DNA from: Candidatus Woesearchaeota archaeon
Lineage (GTDB): Archaea; Nanobdellota; Nanobdellia; Woesearchaeales; UBA11716
Assembly (NCBI GenBank): GCA_013329175.1
Contig: DUKR01000060.1
Coordinates: 276-5,616 of the forward strand
Length of the DNA stretch: 5,341 nucleotides
Direction: 5' to 3'
Shown here: piece by piece, positions 1 through 5,159 of the stretch
How the letters are laid out: each line of letters opens with the position of its first letter
Numbering within the stretch: the stretch's first letter is position 1
Notes under the pieces: generated by a model
Seen by the model: only the letters and a program-made list of their open reading frames with translations
Database searches by the model: none
What the model was told of the DNA's origin: nothing
Position numbers and translations under genes: made by a program

Positions 1-57
1 TCACTTCTTTTCCTTCACTTTTTTCTTCTTTTCTTTCTTCATCTTTCTTTTCTCCCG
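1..57. other. Pyrimidine-rich edge tract
   Basis: The + strand is almost pure C/T here. It could be a U-rich termination zone for a rightward gene lying left of the window. It could also be the Lys/Glu-rich coding end of a leftward gene. Two leftward frames are open: one gives a K/E-rich tail ending in TGA exactly at positions 3-1, and the other runs off the left edge without a stop. Purine-rich sequence yields K/E/R in any frame, so charged residues do not prove coding. Between this tract and the first gene (58-244) I see no gene, only a 6-bp hairpin (136-141 with 154-159) and a short repeat. Confidence 0.4.
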
Positions 58-244
58 TCGGAAAGTGCAATAAGGGGATTGCCAGAATAGAAAAGAATGA
101 AGTTGCGCATTGCCTATAGAAGCGATGGGAGGAGTGCTCATGCCTTTTCTCTAATGAGCTTTTGGTGAATGCCAGCTTTCCACTAACCAGCCTTATTACC
201 GATGAGCTTTTGGAAGAGTGAAATACCACTTCTGACCGCAAGGC

Positions 245-251
245 ATTTAAA
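245..251 (+). promoter_or_regulatory. Candidate TATA box for coiled-coil gene
   Basis: ATTTAAA is centred about 31 nt before the ATG at 279, the spacing expected for an archaeal TATA box with a nearly leaderless transcript. It lies only about 10 nt before the upstream GTG at 258, which would put that codon ahead of the transcription start. It is a weak match to a TATA consensus. Confidence 0.4.
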
Positions 252-278
252 GCAGGAGTGCGAAGAGAGAATCATAAG

Positions 279-953
279 ATGGGAGCCGTCATTAACCTTA
301 ATTCGACTACAGCATTCAGAGATGCCTCTGACCAGTTTGGCTTCATATCAGAAGCAATCCAAAGACTTCATGCTGCCACTTCTGCTGCATTGCGTTCCAA
401 CAACGTGAGTGGTACCTTAAAGTCCCTGATAGAAATAGAGAAGGCACTGCTTATCATCAGCCAGAGGGAATATCTTTTGACTGATGCCGTCATTCAGAAG
501 GTGCTGCAGGAGATTAACAAGGAGATTGCACAGGCTGAAGCTCAAAGAAGTGAGGAAGCACTTCGTGAGGCTGCCGAGAACTGTGCCCGCTGCAAGGATG
601 TATTTGAGCATATTGCATCAAAACATAGGGATGACCGCATGAAACTCTATTTCCTCCAGAAGCGGGCACTACACCTGAGGGAGATTGCGAGAAGGAAGCT
701 ACACAAAGTGACAAGCATGCATAGTGCGCTGAAGAGAGAGCAGAACAAACAGGTTGATGCTGCTAAGGTTGCACATATCCATGATAGAAAGGCGAATCTT
801 CTTGAGTCGCTTGCTAAAAAAGGGAAACTTCCTGAGCGATATCGTGAGCAGCAGCATGCCGGACCCCATGTTGCAGCAACAGGCAAGAACAAAAACAGGC
901 CGTATTTTCAGGCAACACCTGCCGACAATAGAGAGGTTAAGAAAGCAGCATAG
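279..953 (+). CDS. Helical coiled-coil protein, unknown function
   Basis: I do not recognise this 224-aa protein. It is almost entirely helix-favouring. Residues 15-60 and 65-105 are rich in Ala, Leu, Glu and Gln, and the basic stretch 115-180 is rich in Lys, Arg and His; both suggest coiled coils. One CxxC pair (C102, C105) sits mid-protein, too isolated for a zinc finger by itself. The C-terminal 35 residues are low-complexity and basic, probably disordered. There is no signal peptide or membrane segment, so it is probably cytoplasmic. The frame also opens from a GTG at 258 (231 aa), but the ATG at 279 fits the TATA-like box better. The PAC2 gene begins 17 bp after the stop, so the two are probably co-transcribed. 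A role with the PAC2 protein is inference from position only. Confidence 0.75.
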   Translation: MGAVINLNSTTAFRDASDQFGFISEAIQRLHAATSAALRSNNVSGTLKSLIEIEKALLIISQREYLLTDAVIQKVLQEINKEIAQAEAQRSEEALREAAENCARCKDVFEHIASKHRDDRMKLYFLQKRALHLREIARRKLHKVTSMHSALKREQNKQVDAAKVAHIHDRKANLLESLAKKGKLPERYREQQHAGPHVAATGKNKNRPYFQATPADNREVKKAA

Positions 954-970
954 CTACAAAGTGATGCCAT

Positions 971-1681
971 ATGGAAATCATCCTAAAGAAGAAACCAAAG
1001 AGCGTGACGCTTATTGAGGGCTTTCCTGGTTTTGGCCTGGTGGGAACAATCGCTACAGAGTTCCTGATTGACCATCTGGAGACCGAGCAGATAGGAAAGA
1101 TAGCTTTTGAGGAGGTGCCTGCGCTTGTAGCAATCCACGATGGGAAAGTGGTTGAGCCCATGGGCATCTTCCACTCAAAAAAATACAACATCACTCTCCT
1201 GCATGCCGTTTCAGCTACGCAGGGATTTGAATGGGAGCTTGCCAAGCGCTCACTTAGGATTGCAACTGAACTGACGGCAAAGGAGATTATCAGCCTTGAA
1301 GGGGTGGGCTCAGCGTCTCTCCCTGGCCAGGAAAAGGTGTTCTATTTCGCCTCAGACAGAAAGAATGCTGAGCGGTTCAAGGCAGGAGGGATATCGCCGC
1401 TTACTGAAGGGATCATCATCGGGGTTACCGGAGCACTTCTGCTGCACTCTGATAGCATCCCCTTCTCCTGCGTGTTTGCTGAGACACATGCCAACATGCC
1501 AGATTCAAAGGCTGCGGCGGCAGTGATTGAGGTGCTTGACAAGTACCTAGACCTGAAAGTGAATACCAAGCCGCTTCTTGAGCGGGCAGTGAAGTTTGAG
1601 GAGAAGTTGCGTGATATCATGCTAAAAAGCCAGCAAACTGCTGAAGCCTCTGACAAGAAGCGGATGAGTTATGTAGGATAG
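971..1681 (+). CDS. PAC2-family protein (archaeal proteasome-assembly chaperone homologue)
   Basis: This 236-aa protein matches the archaeal PAC2 family (PF09754, COG1938), related to eukaryotic proteasome-assembly chaperone 2 and Pyrococcus PbaA/PbaB. Older annotations call it an ATP-grasp relative. Family hallmarks are the N-terminal strand plus glycine loop GFPGFGLVG (residues 17-25), the central GVGS segment (111-114), the glycine-rich TEGIIIGVTGALL stretch (145-157), and the E171 plus PDSKAAAAVIEVLDKYL block (177-193). A C-terminal charged helix (about 202-222) is typical. The protein ends in SYVG: Tyr is third from last, so this is not a canonical HbYX proteasome-docking tail, where Tyr is penultimate. 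GTGAT at 961-965 can pair with the archaeal anti-Shine-Dalgarno 5 nt before the ATG, supporting this start. It probably acts in the cytoplasm on proteasome assembly or activation; the exact role is family-based inference. Confidence 0.92.
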   Translation: MEIILKKKPKSVTLIEGFPGFGLVGTIATEFLIDHLETEQIGKIAFEEVPALVAIHDGKVVEPMGIFHSKKYNITLLHAVSATQGFEWELAKRSLRIATELTAKEIISLEGVGSASLPGQEKVFYFASDRKNAERFKAGGISPLTEGIIIGVTGALLLHSDSIPFSCVFAETHANMPDSKAAAAVIEVLDKYLDLKVNTKPLLERAVKFEEKLRDIMLKSQQTAEASDKKRMSYVG

Positions 1682-1700
1682 GCTCATATTAAGGAAATGC

Positions 1701-1709
1701 TCTTTTTTA
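1701..1709 (+). terminator. T-tract terminator after PAC2 gene
   Basis: A six-T run (1703-1708) begins 22 nt after the PAC2 stop codon and is followed by A/T-rich sequence. Archaeal RNA polymerase terminates at such U-rich tracts without needing a hairpin. Confidence 0.5.
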
Positions 1710-2133
1710 AGATATTAAAATTTAATTATTTCAAAGCCTTAAAGTAGAGTTTACCTACAAATTGTTATAGTGCCTAACTACCCCCACTTTGGTATACTGG
1801 ATTTGGTTTTTCTTGCGCGATAGGCTCACTTTCAGGTGTGGTGTAATGGGTCCACAGCGATTGCTCCGGAGCTTTCCAAAAAAGTTGAGTGGATTGGGAG
1901 GAATTGGAATGGATGAGGATTTTTTTGGATTCTGCCCCTCAGGCAAAGCCTCACTTGCGCCTCATTTATGCTACTACCTCCTATTTTTACCGCCAATTAC
2001 CCCTCTATTTATTTTCCATATACACTCTTTTTCAAAAGTGAGGGTTCGCCTGATTTTGCCTTGACTGCCCTGATTGTGGGAAGCTTCCTCAGCCTTCTGA
2101 GTGCTCACTTTTTGAATGAGGGGTATTAATTTA

Positions 2134-2152
2134 CCATATAGTCATTATATGG
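2134..2152. other. Short dyad resembling a Xer-type core site
   Basis: CCATATA and TATATGG form a perfect 7-bp inverted repeat around a 5-bp spacer (GTCAT). Xer/dif sites have two 11-bp arms around a 6-bp spacer, with A/T-rich inner arms. Only the inner part matches that pattern here and the spacer is one base short, so an operator or chance dyad is equally possible. It lies about 320 bp beyond the end of the Xer gene. Confidence 0.2.
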
Positions 2153-2233
2153 CGTTGTGATTACTCAAAAAGACATATACTAATAGTTAGTTTATAATTA
2201 GTGTTTTCGTTTATAATTTATTGCACCATTATG

Positions 2234-2256
2234 TTTAATTAAATATTTTAATTAAA
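2234..2256. repeat. Doubled A/T palindrome
   Basis: The self-complementary 10-mer TTTAATTAAA occurs twice, separated by TAT, within a long A/T-only stretch. It would melt easily and could serve as a promoter-like or unwinding element. No gene start sits at a suitable distance on either strand, so no function is assigned. Confidence 0.5.
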
Positions 2257-2430
2257 AATTAAAAATAGCAGCACATCGTTCTGATTGAATTTTTGATGTG
2301 AACCCTTACACGATGCACCCACAACACACAGCCCTAAGGATCACGACGATAAATATAGGGGGGCTTTCACCTATGTGCTCTCTTGCTATATTGACTCAAC
2401 ATCTGCGATGACAAAAGATGTGAGTTATTC

Positions 2431-2474
2431 ATAAAAAAGAAAAAATGATAAACGTTAAATTTTTTCTTTTTTAT
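2431..2474. terminator. Bidirectional T-tract terminator (perfect 16-bp inverted repeat)
   Basis: Positions 2431-2446 and 2459-2474 are perfect reverse complements (ATAAAAAAGAAAAAAT and ATTTTTTCTTTTTTAT) around a 12-nt loop that contains AACGTT. Each strand therefore carries a T6-C-T6 tract. On the - strand the arm at 2431-2446 starts 28 nt beyond the stop codon of the Xer gene, which suits an archaeal U-tract terminator. The mirrored copy would stop rightward transcription before it runs antisense into the Xer gene. Confidence 0.7.
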
Positions 2475-3353
2475 TCACAGCAAATCAGCCGGACTCTTGA
2501 TTCCCCTGATTCGCTCAAGGGAGATATGGGTATAACGCTGGGTGGTTGCGAGGTTTTCGTGGCCGAGCAGCACCTGGATGGTCCGTATGTCAACACCAGC
2601 TTCCAACAGGTGGGTTGCAAAGCTTGCCCGAAGGGCATGGCAGAATACGCGTTTTGTGATGCCTGCGTTGCTTGCTGCCTGCACTATAATACGCTGGGCC
2701 TGCCGAGTTGTGATATGAGAGCCATGAGCGTCAAAAATATAGGGATTTGCGGGGCTTTTTCGCCTTTTCAGGTGCGCAGCAAGCCTGCGGGTGAATGAGC
2801 GGGAGAGGATGACTGTCCTGTCTTTCTGGCCTTTTCCTGAGCGGATAATAGCAGAATTTGAGGCGATGTCAACGTCAGTAATTTTGATGGAGACGGCTTC
2901 GGATACCCGTAATCCAGTGCCATAAAGGAGCTCGAAGAGAAGCCTGTGCTTTCGGTTTATGCAGGCCATGGCAAGGGCTCTTACCTCACCCCTTGAGAGG
3001 ACGTGGGGAAGTTTTTTCTGAGGTTTGGGGCGCTTTAAGCCAGTGAATATATCTTTTTTGATGACCTCGATAAAGAGGAAGCGGATTGCACTGATGGCAA
3101 GATTGACTGATGCTGGCGAGAGCTTTTTGTCGCTGATGAGGTAGGCAAGGTACTGCTTGAGATTGCGTTGCGTCGCATTTTGGAGGCTTATTTTGCCACT
3201 TTCCTGCGAAAGGGTGGCCTGGTAATCCCCCGATGCATTTTTGCTCAAAAAAGCCAAAAAAGCGGCATTCTGGGCCATGTACGATTTTCTTGTTTGTTGA
3301 GTGAATCCTCTAAGCTTGAGCTCGGATTCAAGATCTGCCAAGATAGGTTGCAT
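2475..3353 (-). CDS. xerA: XerA-like tyrosine recombinase/integrase
   Basis: This 292-aa protein is a complete tyrosine recombinase of the compact archaeal XerA size class (about 280-300 aa). Residues 1-105 form the N-terminal core-binding (SAM-like) domain. Residues 115-285 form the catalytic domain. All expected active-site residues are visible: R149 in GTGLRVSEA, K174 in GKGQKDR, H239 and R242 in CHALR, H265 in LLGHENLATTQ, and the nucleophile Y274 in RYTH. It should cut and rejoin DNA through a 3'-phosphotyrosyl link. The known role of archaeal XerA is resolving chromosome dimers at dif, but an integrase role cannot be excluded. The start ATG lies 25 bp after the stop of the HNH gene on the same strand, with no clear Shine-Dalgarno, so the two are probably one transcript. 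It ends at a strong terminator. The symbol reflects family, not proven orthology. Confidence 0.93.
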   Translation of the reverse strand: MQPILADLESELKLRGFTQQTRKSYMAQNAAFLAFLSKNASGDYQATLSQESGKISLQNATQRNLKQYLAYLISDKKLSPASVNLAISAIRFLFIEVIKKDIFTGLKRPKPQKKLPHVLSRGEVRALAMACINRKHRLLFELLYGTGLRVSEAVSIKITDVDIASNSAIIRSGKGQKDRTVILSRSFTRRLAAHLKRRKSPANPYIFDAHGSHITTRQAQRIIVQAASNAGITKRVFCHALRASFATHLLEAGVDIRTIQVLLGHENLATTQRYTHISLERIRGIKSPADLL

Positions 3354-3378
3354 GGAAGAGATGGTTGTGTCGCCTCGC

Positions 3379-3837
3379 TCAGGATTTTTTCAGTTTTTCC
3401 TCAATCTGTTTTTTTATCTCATCACTGTAACGAATATCATGCAACATCTTATGGTGGTTAGGGCATAGCCCCATGAAATTATCGGGAGCATTGTTTTTAT
3501 GGTCACTATCAATATGATGCAATTCGACAATTTTATCAAAACCGCACAGAAAGCATTTCTTGGTTTTTTGCCTGTATAACTCAAGGGAGATGTTGTGCCA
3601 TTTGCGGTAGTTGAATGCTTTTGTGGTTTCGTAATGATGCAGTTTGATATGGCAGGTCCCGCACAGACCGTAGGCCTTGTGGGGCCTTTCTCTGCCACAA
3701 TTTTTGCAGATGATCATTTTTGGCTTGAAGTAAAGCCGCTTGTAACACTTTTGGCACATCTGCTTTGCATGGTGAGGTTTTACCTGGCCGCATTTCACGC
3801 AGGTGGTTATCTTTGGCCCATTTGGATTCTCAGGCAT
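3379..3837 (-). CDS. HNH endonuclease with two N-terminal zinc ribbons
   Basis: From the ATG at 3837 the product is 152 aa. It carries two similar zinc ribbons: CVKC with CQKC (C13, C16, C28, C31), then CKNC with CGTC (C44, C47, C59, C62). The HNH fold follows: CFLC (C95, C98), HHIDSD (H107, H108), DNF (N120) and LCPNHHKMLH (C125, H128, H129, H133). In the fourth structural-zinc position His replaces the usual Cys (CPNHH rather than CxxCH). H108, N120 and H129 are the likely H-N-H residues. The frame extends 4 codons to a TTG at 3849, but that codon is too close to the TATA box to be in the transcript. The two ribbons look duplicated and probably bind DNA. HNH enzymes nick or cut DNA; the target is unknown. 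It leads the transcript that continues into the Xer gene. A homing or mobile-element nuclease, or a host repair nuclease, are both possible. Confidence 0.88.
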   Translation of the reverse strand: MPENPNGPKITTCVKCGQVKPHHAKQMCQKCYKRLYFKPKMIICKNCGRERPHKAYGLCGTCHIKLHHYETTKAFNYRKWHNISLELYRQKTKKCFLCGFDKIVELHHIDSDHKNNAPDNFMGLCPNHHKMLHDIRYSDEIKKQIEEKLKKS

Positions 3838-3861
3838 TACTTCTAACAAATTTTAATGTAG

Positions 3862-3873
3862 TATAAAAATATT
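3862..3873 (-). promoter_or_regulatory. TATA box for the HNH-Xer cassette
   Basis: Read on the - strand, AATATTTTTATA is centred about 30 nt before the ATG at 3837, predicting a transcription start within a few bases of that codon and so a leaderless or nearly leaderless mRNA. The same 12-mer occurs at the regulator promoter at 4811-4822. Confidence 0.6.
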
Positions 3874-4155
3874 TATTACGAACGTTTAGTAGTATACACA
3901 CCTCAAAACGTACGTCAGGTAAGATACATTATGCGACGTTTATTGGTTGCTTTTTGTATTTGTGAAATAGTAAAATCATAGGTCTTCATTGCTATGAAAT
4001 ATCCTTATTGCGTTTCCAGTTTTGAGTCATCAGTTTTCAGGGAAATGGACTGTTGCTCTTTTTGGCCGAAAAAGTGGCCTAAACGCTATCAAATATGCCT
4101 GTCAGATAATCCGTGTGGATTGATGTGAACCATTTTTCAAGAATGGATGGAACGT
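3874..4155. other. Intergenic region with small dyads
   Basis: No supported gene. It contains the palindrome ACGTACGT (about 3909-3916), a TCATAG/CTATGA stem with a 10-nt loop (3976-3997), and a CTTTTT-GGCCG-AAAAAG stem (4058-4074) that gives a T-tract on either strand and could be a weak terminator. One copy of a 12-bp direct repeat lies at 4120-4131. Confidence 0.4.
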
Positions 4156-4175
4156 AAAAAAATGCCGGCATCCGG
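4156..4175 (-). terminator. Candidate terminator after small ORF
   Basis: On the - strand a short GC dyad (CCGG-ATG-CCGG) is followed directly by a seven-T run, about 40-60 nt after the stop of the 54-aa ORF. The overlapping 10-mer ATGCCGGCAT is also a perfect palindrome. It resembles an intrinsic terminator, though in archaea the T-run alone may be enough. Confidence 0.4.
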
Positions 4176-4213
4176 TAGCGGACTGATTTTTTTGGCTGTT
4201 GCCAGGGATTGAT

Positions 4214-4378
4214 TCAGTATTTGAGGAAACGCATGATGAAAACCCAAATCGGGGATTTGTCCGCAGGCGGGTCGCATAATGCTTGGTAAGCGGTTCGCCC
4301 CTTTTGGGGGTGCACTCCAGCGTTAATCTTGTTTATGCTTTCCCCTAATTCCCTTCTTTCCTCCACTGTCAATCGCAT
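4214..4378 (-). CDS. Small 54-aa protein downstream of regulator
   Basis: The ORF begins with ATG 8 nt after the stop of the winged-helix regulator and encodes 54 residues. It opens with a plausible amphipathic helix (MRLTVEERRELGESINKIN) and ends with a hydrophobic/aromatic segment (SPIWVFIMRFLKY). Residues 20-42 are polar, with one Cys (C35). I do not recognise the family. Its close spacing after the regulator suggests one transcript and perhaps coupled translation. No clear Shine-Dalgarno is present. Another leftward frame is open over its second half and beyond, so a frameshifted or decayed longer gene is an alternative. It could also be non-coding trailer sequence. Confidence 0.45.
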   Translation of the reverse strand: MRLTVEERRELGESINKINAGVHPQKGRTAYQALCDPPADKSPIWVFIMRFLKY

Positions 4379-4386
4379 TTTCCCAA

Positions 4387-4788
4387 TTACCCTAAGACTT
4401 CCTTCATGGTGAGCAGCTTGCCTTCTTTTTCTTGTTGCATTGTTTCTTCAATTGCTTTTTTATCATCGTCAGAAAGGATACGGTCTTCTGCTCGCGTCTT
4501 TAAGTCCTCTATCATCAGCCTGTCGTCAATTTCAATGAGCTTTTTTATGACGAAACTCTCCTTGTTGAGCTTGTACAATTTCGCTTTTCCAATGACTCTT
4601 GTTGGGAGTATGATGTTGTTTTTCAGCAGGCCGTCCCATATCCTATACATTGTCGTTCTTCCTATTCCTGAATTTTTTGCCATATCGGTTATGGAGAAAT
4701 CCAGATCTCTCTCCGTCAGGAGGTAGTCCATTACTCTTATCGTCGGTGAATCCCCCATCAAATCAATGAACAGTGATTTTTCTTCCAT
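4387..4788 (-). CDS. Winged-helix transcriptional regulator
   Basis: This 133-aa protein has an N-terminal winged helix-turn-helix of a type common in archaea. Helix 1 is about residues 16-26 (after the MGDSPTIRVMDYLL motif), helix 2 about 32-41, the recognition helix about 43-58 (GRTTMYRIWDGLLKNN), and the wing about 60-75 (TRVIGKAKLYKLN). Residues 78-118 form a charged helix or coiled coil, probably for dimerisation. The last residues, KEGKLLTMKEVLG, resemble the short acidic tails seen on many toxin-antitoxin antitoxins; that is a resemblance by eye only. It should bind DNA and may repress its own promoter. A TATA box lies about 28 nt before the ATG, so the mRNA is likely leaderless. It is followed by a 54-aa ORF and is divergent to another small probable DNA-binding protein. 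Confidence 0.85.
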   Translation of the reverse strand: MEEKSLFIDLMGDSPTIRVMDYLLTERDLDFSITDMAKNSGIGRTTMYRIWDGLLKNNIILPTRVIGKAKLYKLNKESFVIKKLIEIDDRLMIEDLKTRAEDRILSDDDKKAIEETMQQEKEGKLLTMKEVLG

Positions 4789-4810
4789 GCTGTTTAGTAG
4801 ACATAGCCAC

Positions 4811-4822
4811 TATAAAAATATT
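4811..4822 (-). promoter_or_regulatory. TATA box for winged-helix regulator
   Basis: AATATTTTTATA on the - strand, centred about 28 nt before the ATG at 4788, with purine-rich sequence just upstream (GAATAGG) that could act as a BRE. It is identical over 12 bases to the box of the HNH-Xer cassette. Confidence 0.6.
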
Positions 4823-4860
4823 CCTATTCTGGAACAACATTGTACCTAATTTTACACTAC

Positions 4861-4870
4861 AATTTTTATA
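4861..4870 (+). promoter_or_regulatory. TATA box for 88-aa gene
   Basis: AATTTTTATA is centred about 27 nt before the ATG at 4893, again predicting a leaderless transcript. With the opposing box it forms a perfect 10-bp inverted repeat (4810-4819 and 4862-4871), so the two divergent promoters are mirror images about 50 bp apart. A regulator bound between them, for example at the TGTA-N8-TACA dyad at 4841-4856, could control both; this is inference. Confidence 0.6.
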
Positions 4871-4892
4871 GCAGAACCACTTTATCCCCGCT

Positions 4893-5159
4893 ATGGTATG
4901 CACTAAGCATGACGTAAAAAAGAGAATCATCATAAAGCTTGTCCGATGGAGAAAATGGGGCGGAAGTCACACTGAAAATATCATTGGTGGCATGCCATCT
5001 CATCTGGTAGGAGCCAAAGTCACCAAGCAGGCAATAAAGGAATTGGAGGGGGACGAATGGATAATTCCTGCTATGAAAACTGGTGAGATTCATTATTCGT
5101 TGAATCCTCAGAAGACCGATGAGATTCTTGGTTTCTATGAGAAATACTCCAAGGAGTGA
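4893..5159 (+). CDS. Small winged-helix-like archaeal protein
   Basis: The 88-aa product resembles a family of short uncharacterised archaeal proteins with a compact winged-helix pattern. It has a basic first helix (KKRIIIKLVRWRKWG, about 9-23), a SHTENI turn, a middle segment with PSHLVGAKVTKQAIKELE (35-52), then WIIPA and a beta wing ending in IHYSLNP (66-72). A short terminal helix contains FYEKY (81-85). The family assignment is from memory of the pattern and is moderate at best. The ATG at 4893 fits the TATA spacing; the next ATGs, out of frame, meet stops almost at once. It diverges from the winged-helix regulator, and their paired promoters suggest joint control. Its last 25 bp overlap a small leftward ORF. 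The likely role is nucleic-acid binding. Confidence 0.75.
   Translation: MVCTKHDVKKRIIIKLVRWRKWGGSHTENIIGGMPSHLVGAKVTKQAIKELEGDEWIIPAMKTGEIHYSLNPQKTDEILGFYEKYSKE

Larger units (their letters stand above)
1710..2430. other. Long gene-poor region, A/T-rich in its right half
   Basis: No convincing gene is seen. The longest open frames are a rightward one from a TTG at 1789 and a leftward one from 1946. They have weak or absent promoters, odd composition (Pro/Ser or Phe/Leu rich) and overlap each other. Noticeable structure: a near inverted repeat, TTCAAAAGTGAG (2031-2042) against CTCACTTTTTGAA (2104-2116, one extra T); a 7-bp dyad at 2134-2152; a direct repeat of GTTTATAATT around 2190-2220; a doubled palindrome at 2234-2256; and an imperfect stem-loop at 2394-2425 (10 pairs, one bulge). 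The left half (about 1790-2120) is less A/T-rich and could be a decayed gene or an unrecognised RNA. I could not match it to tRNA, SRP RNA or RNase P RNA. Confidence 0.5.

Noticed and set aside
1..271. Leftward frame open from about 271 off the left edge
   Set aside because: It has no ATG and no promoter, and its translation is not protein-like outside the charged tract forced by the purine run.
202..408. Rightward ORF starting MSFWKSE ahead of the coiled-coil gene
   Set aside because: It overlaps the better supported coiled-coil frame and its start precedes the candidate TATA box.
1755..1946. Leftward 63-codon ORF in the same region
   Set aside because: No TATA box before its start, Pro/Ser/Asn-rich composition, and it overlaps other equally weak frames.
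1789..2064. Rightward 91-codon ORF in the large intergenic region
   Set aside because: It starts with TTG, has no promoter at suitable spacing, has an unlikely Phe/Leu/Pro-rich composition and resembles no known family.
3847..3849. TTG as the start of the HNH gene
   Set aside because: It lies only about 13 nt after the TATA box, before the expected transcription start, and the ATG four codons on is well placed.
4233..4239. ATGATGA as a C box of a C/D guide RNA
   Set aside because: No CTGA D box follows within the roughly 50-60 nt a C/D RNA needs, and no internal C'/D' pair is present.
4288..4320. GCGGTTCGCCCC as a tRNA T-arm
   Set aside because: The T-loop lacks the conserved A at position 58 and there is no matching acceptor, D-arm or anticodon arm upstream.
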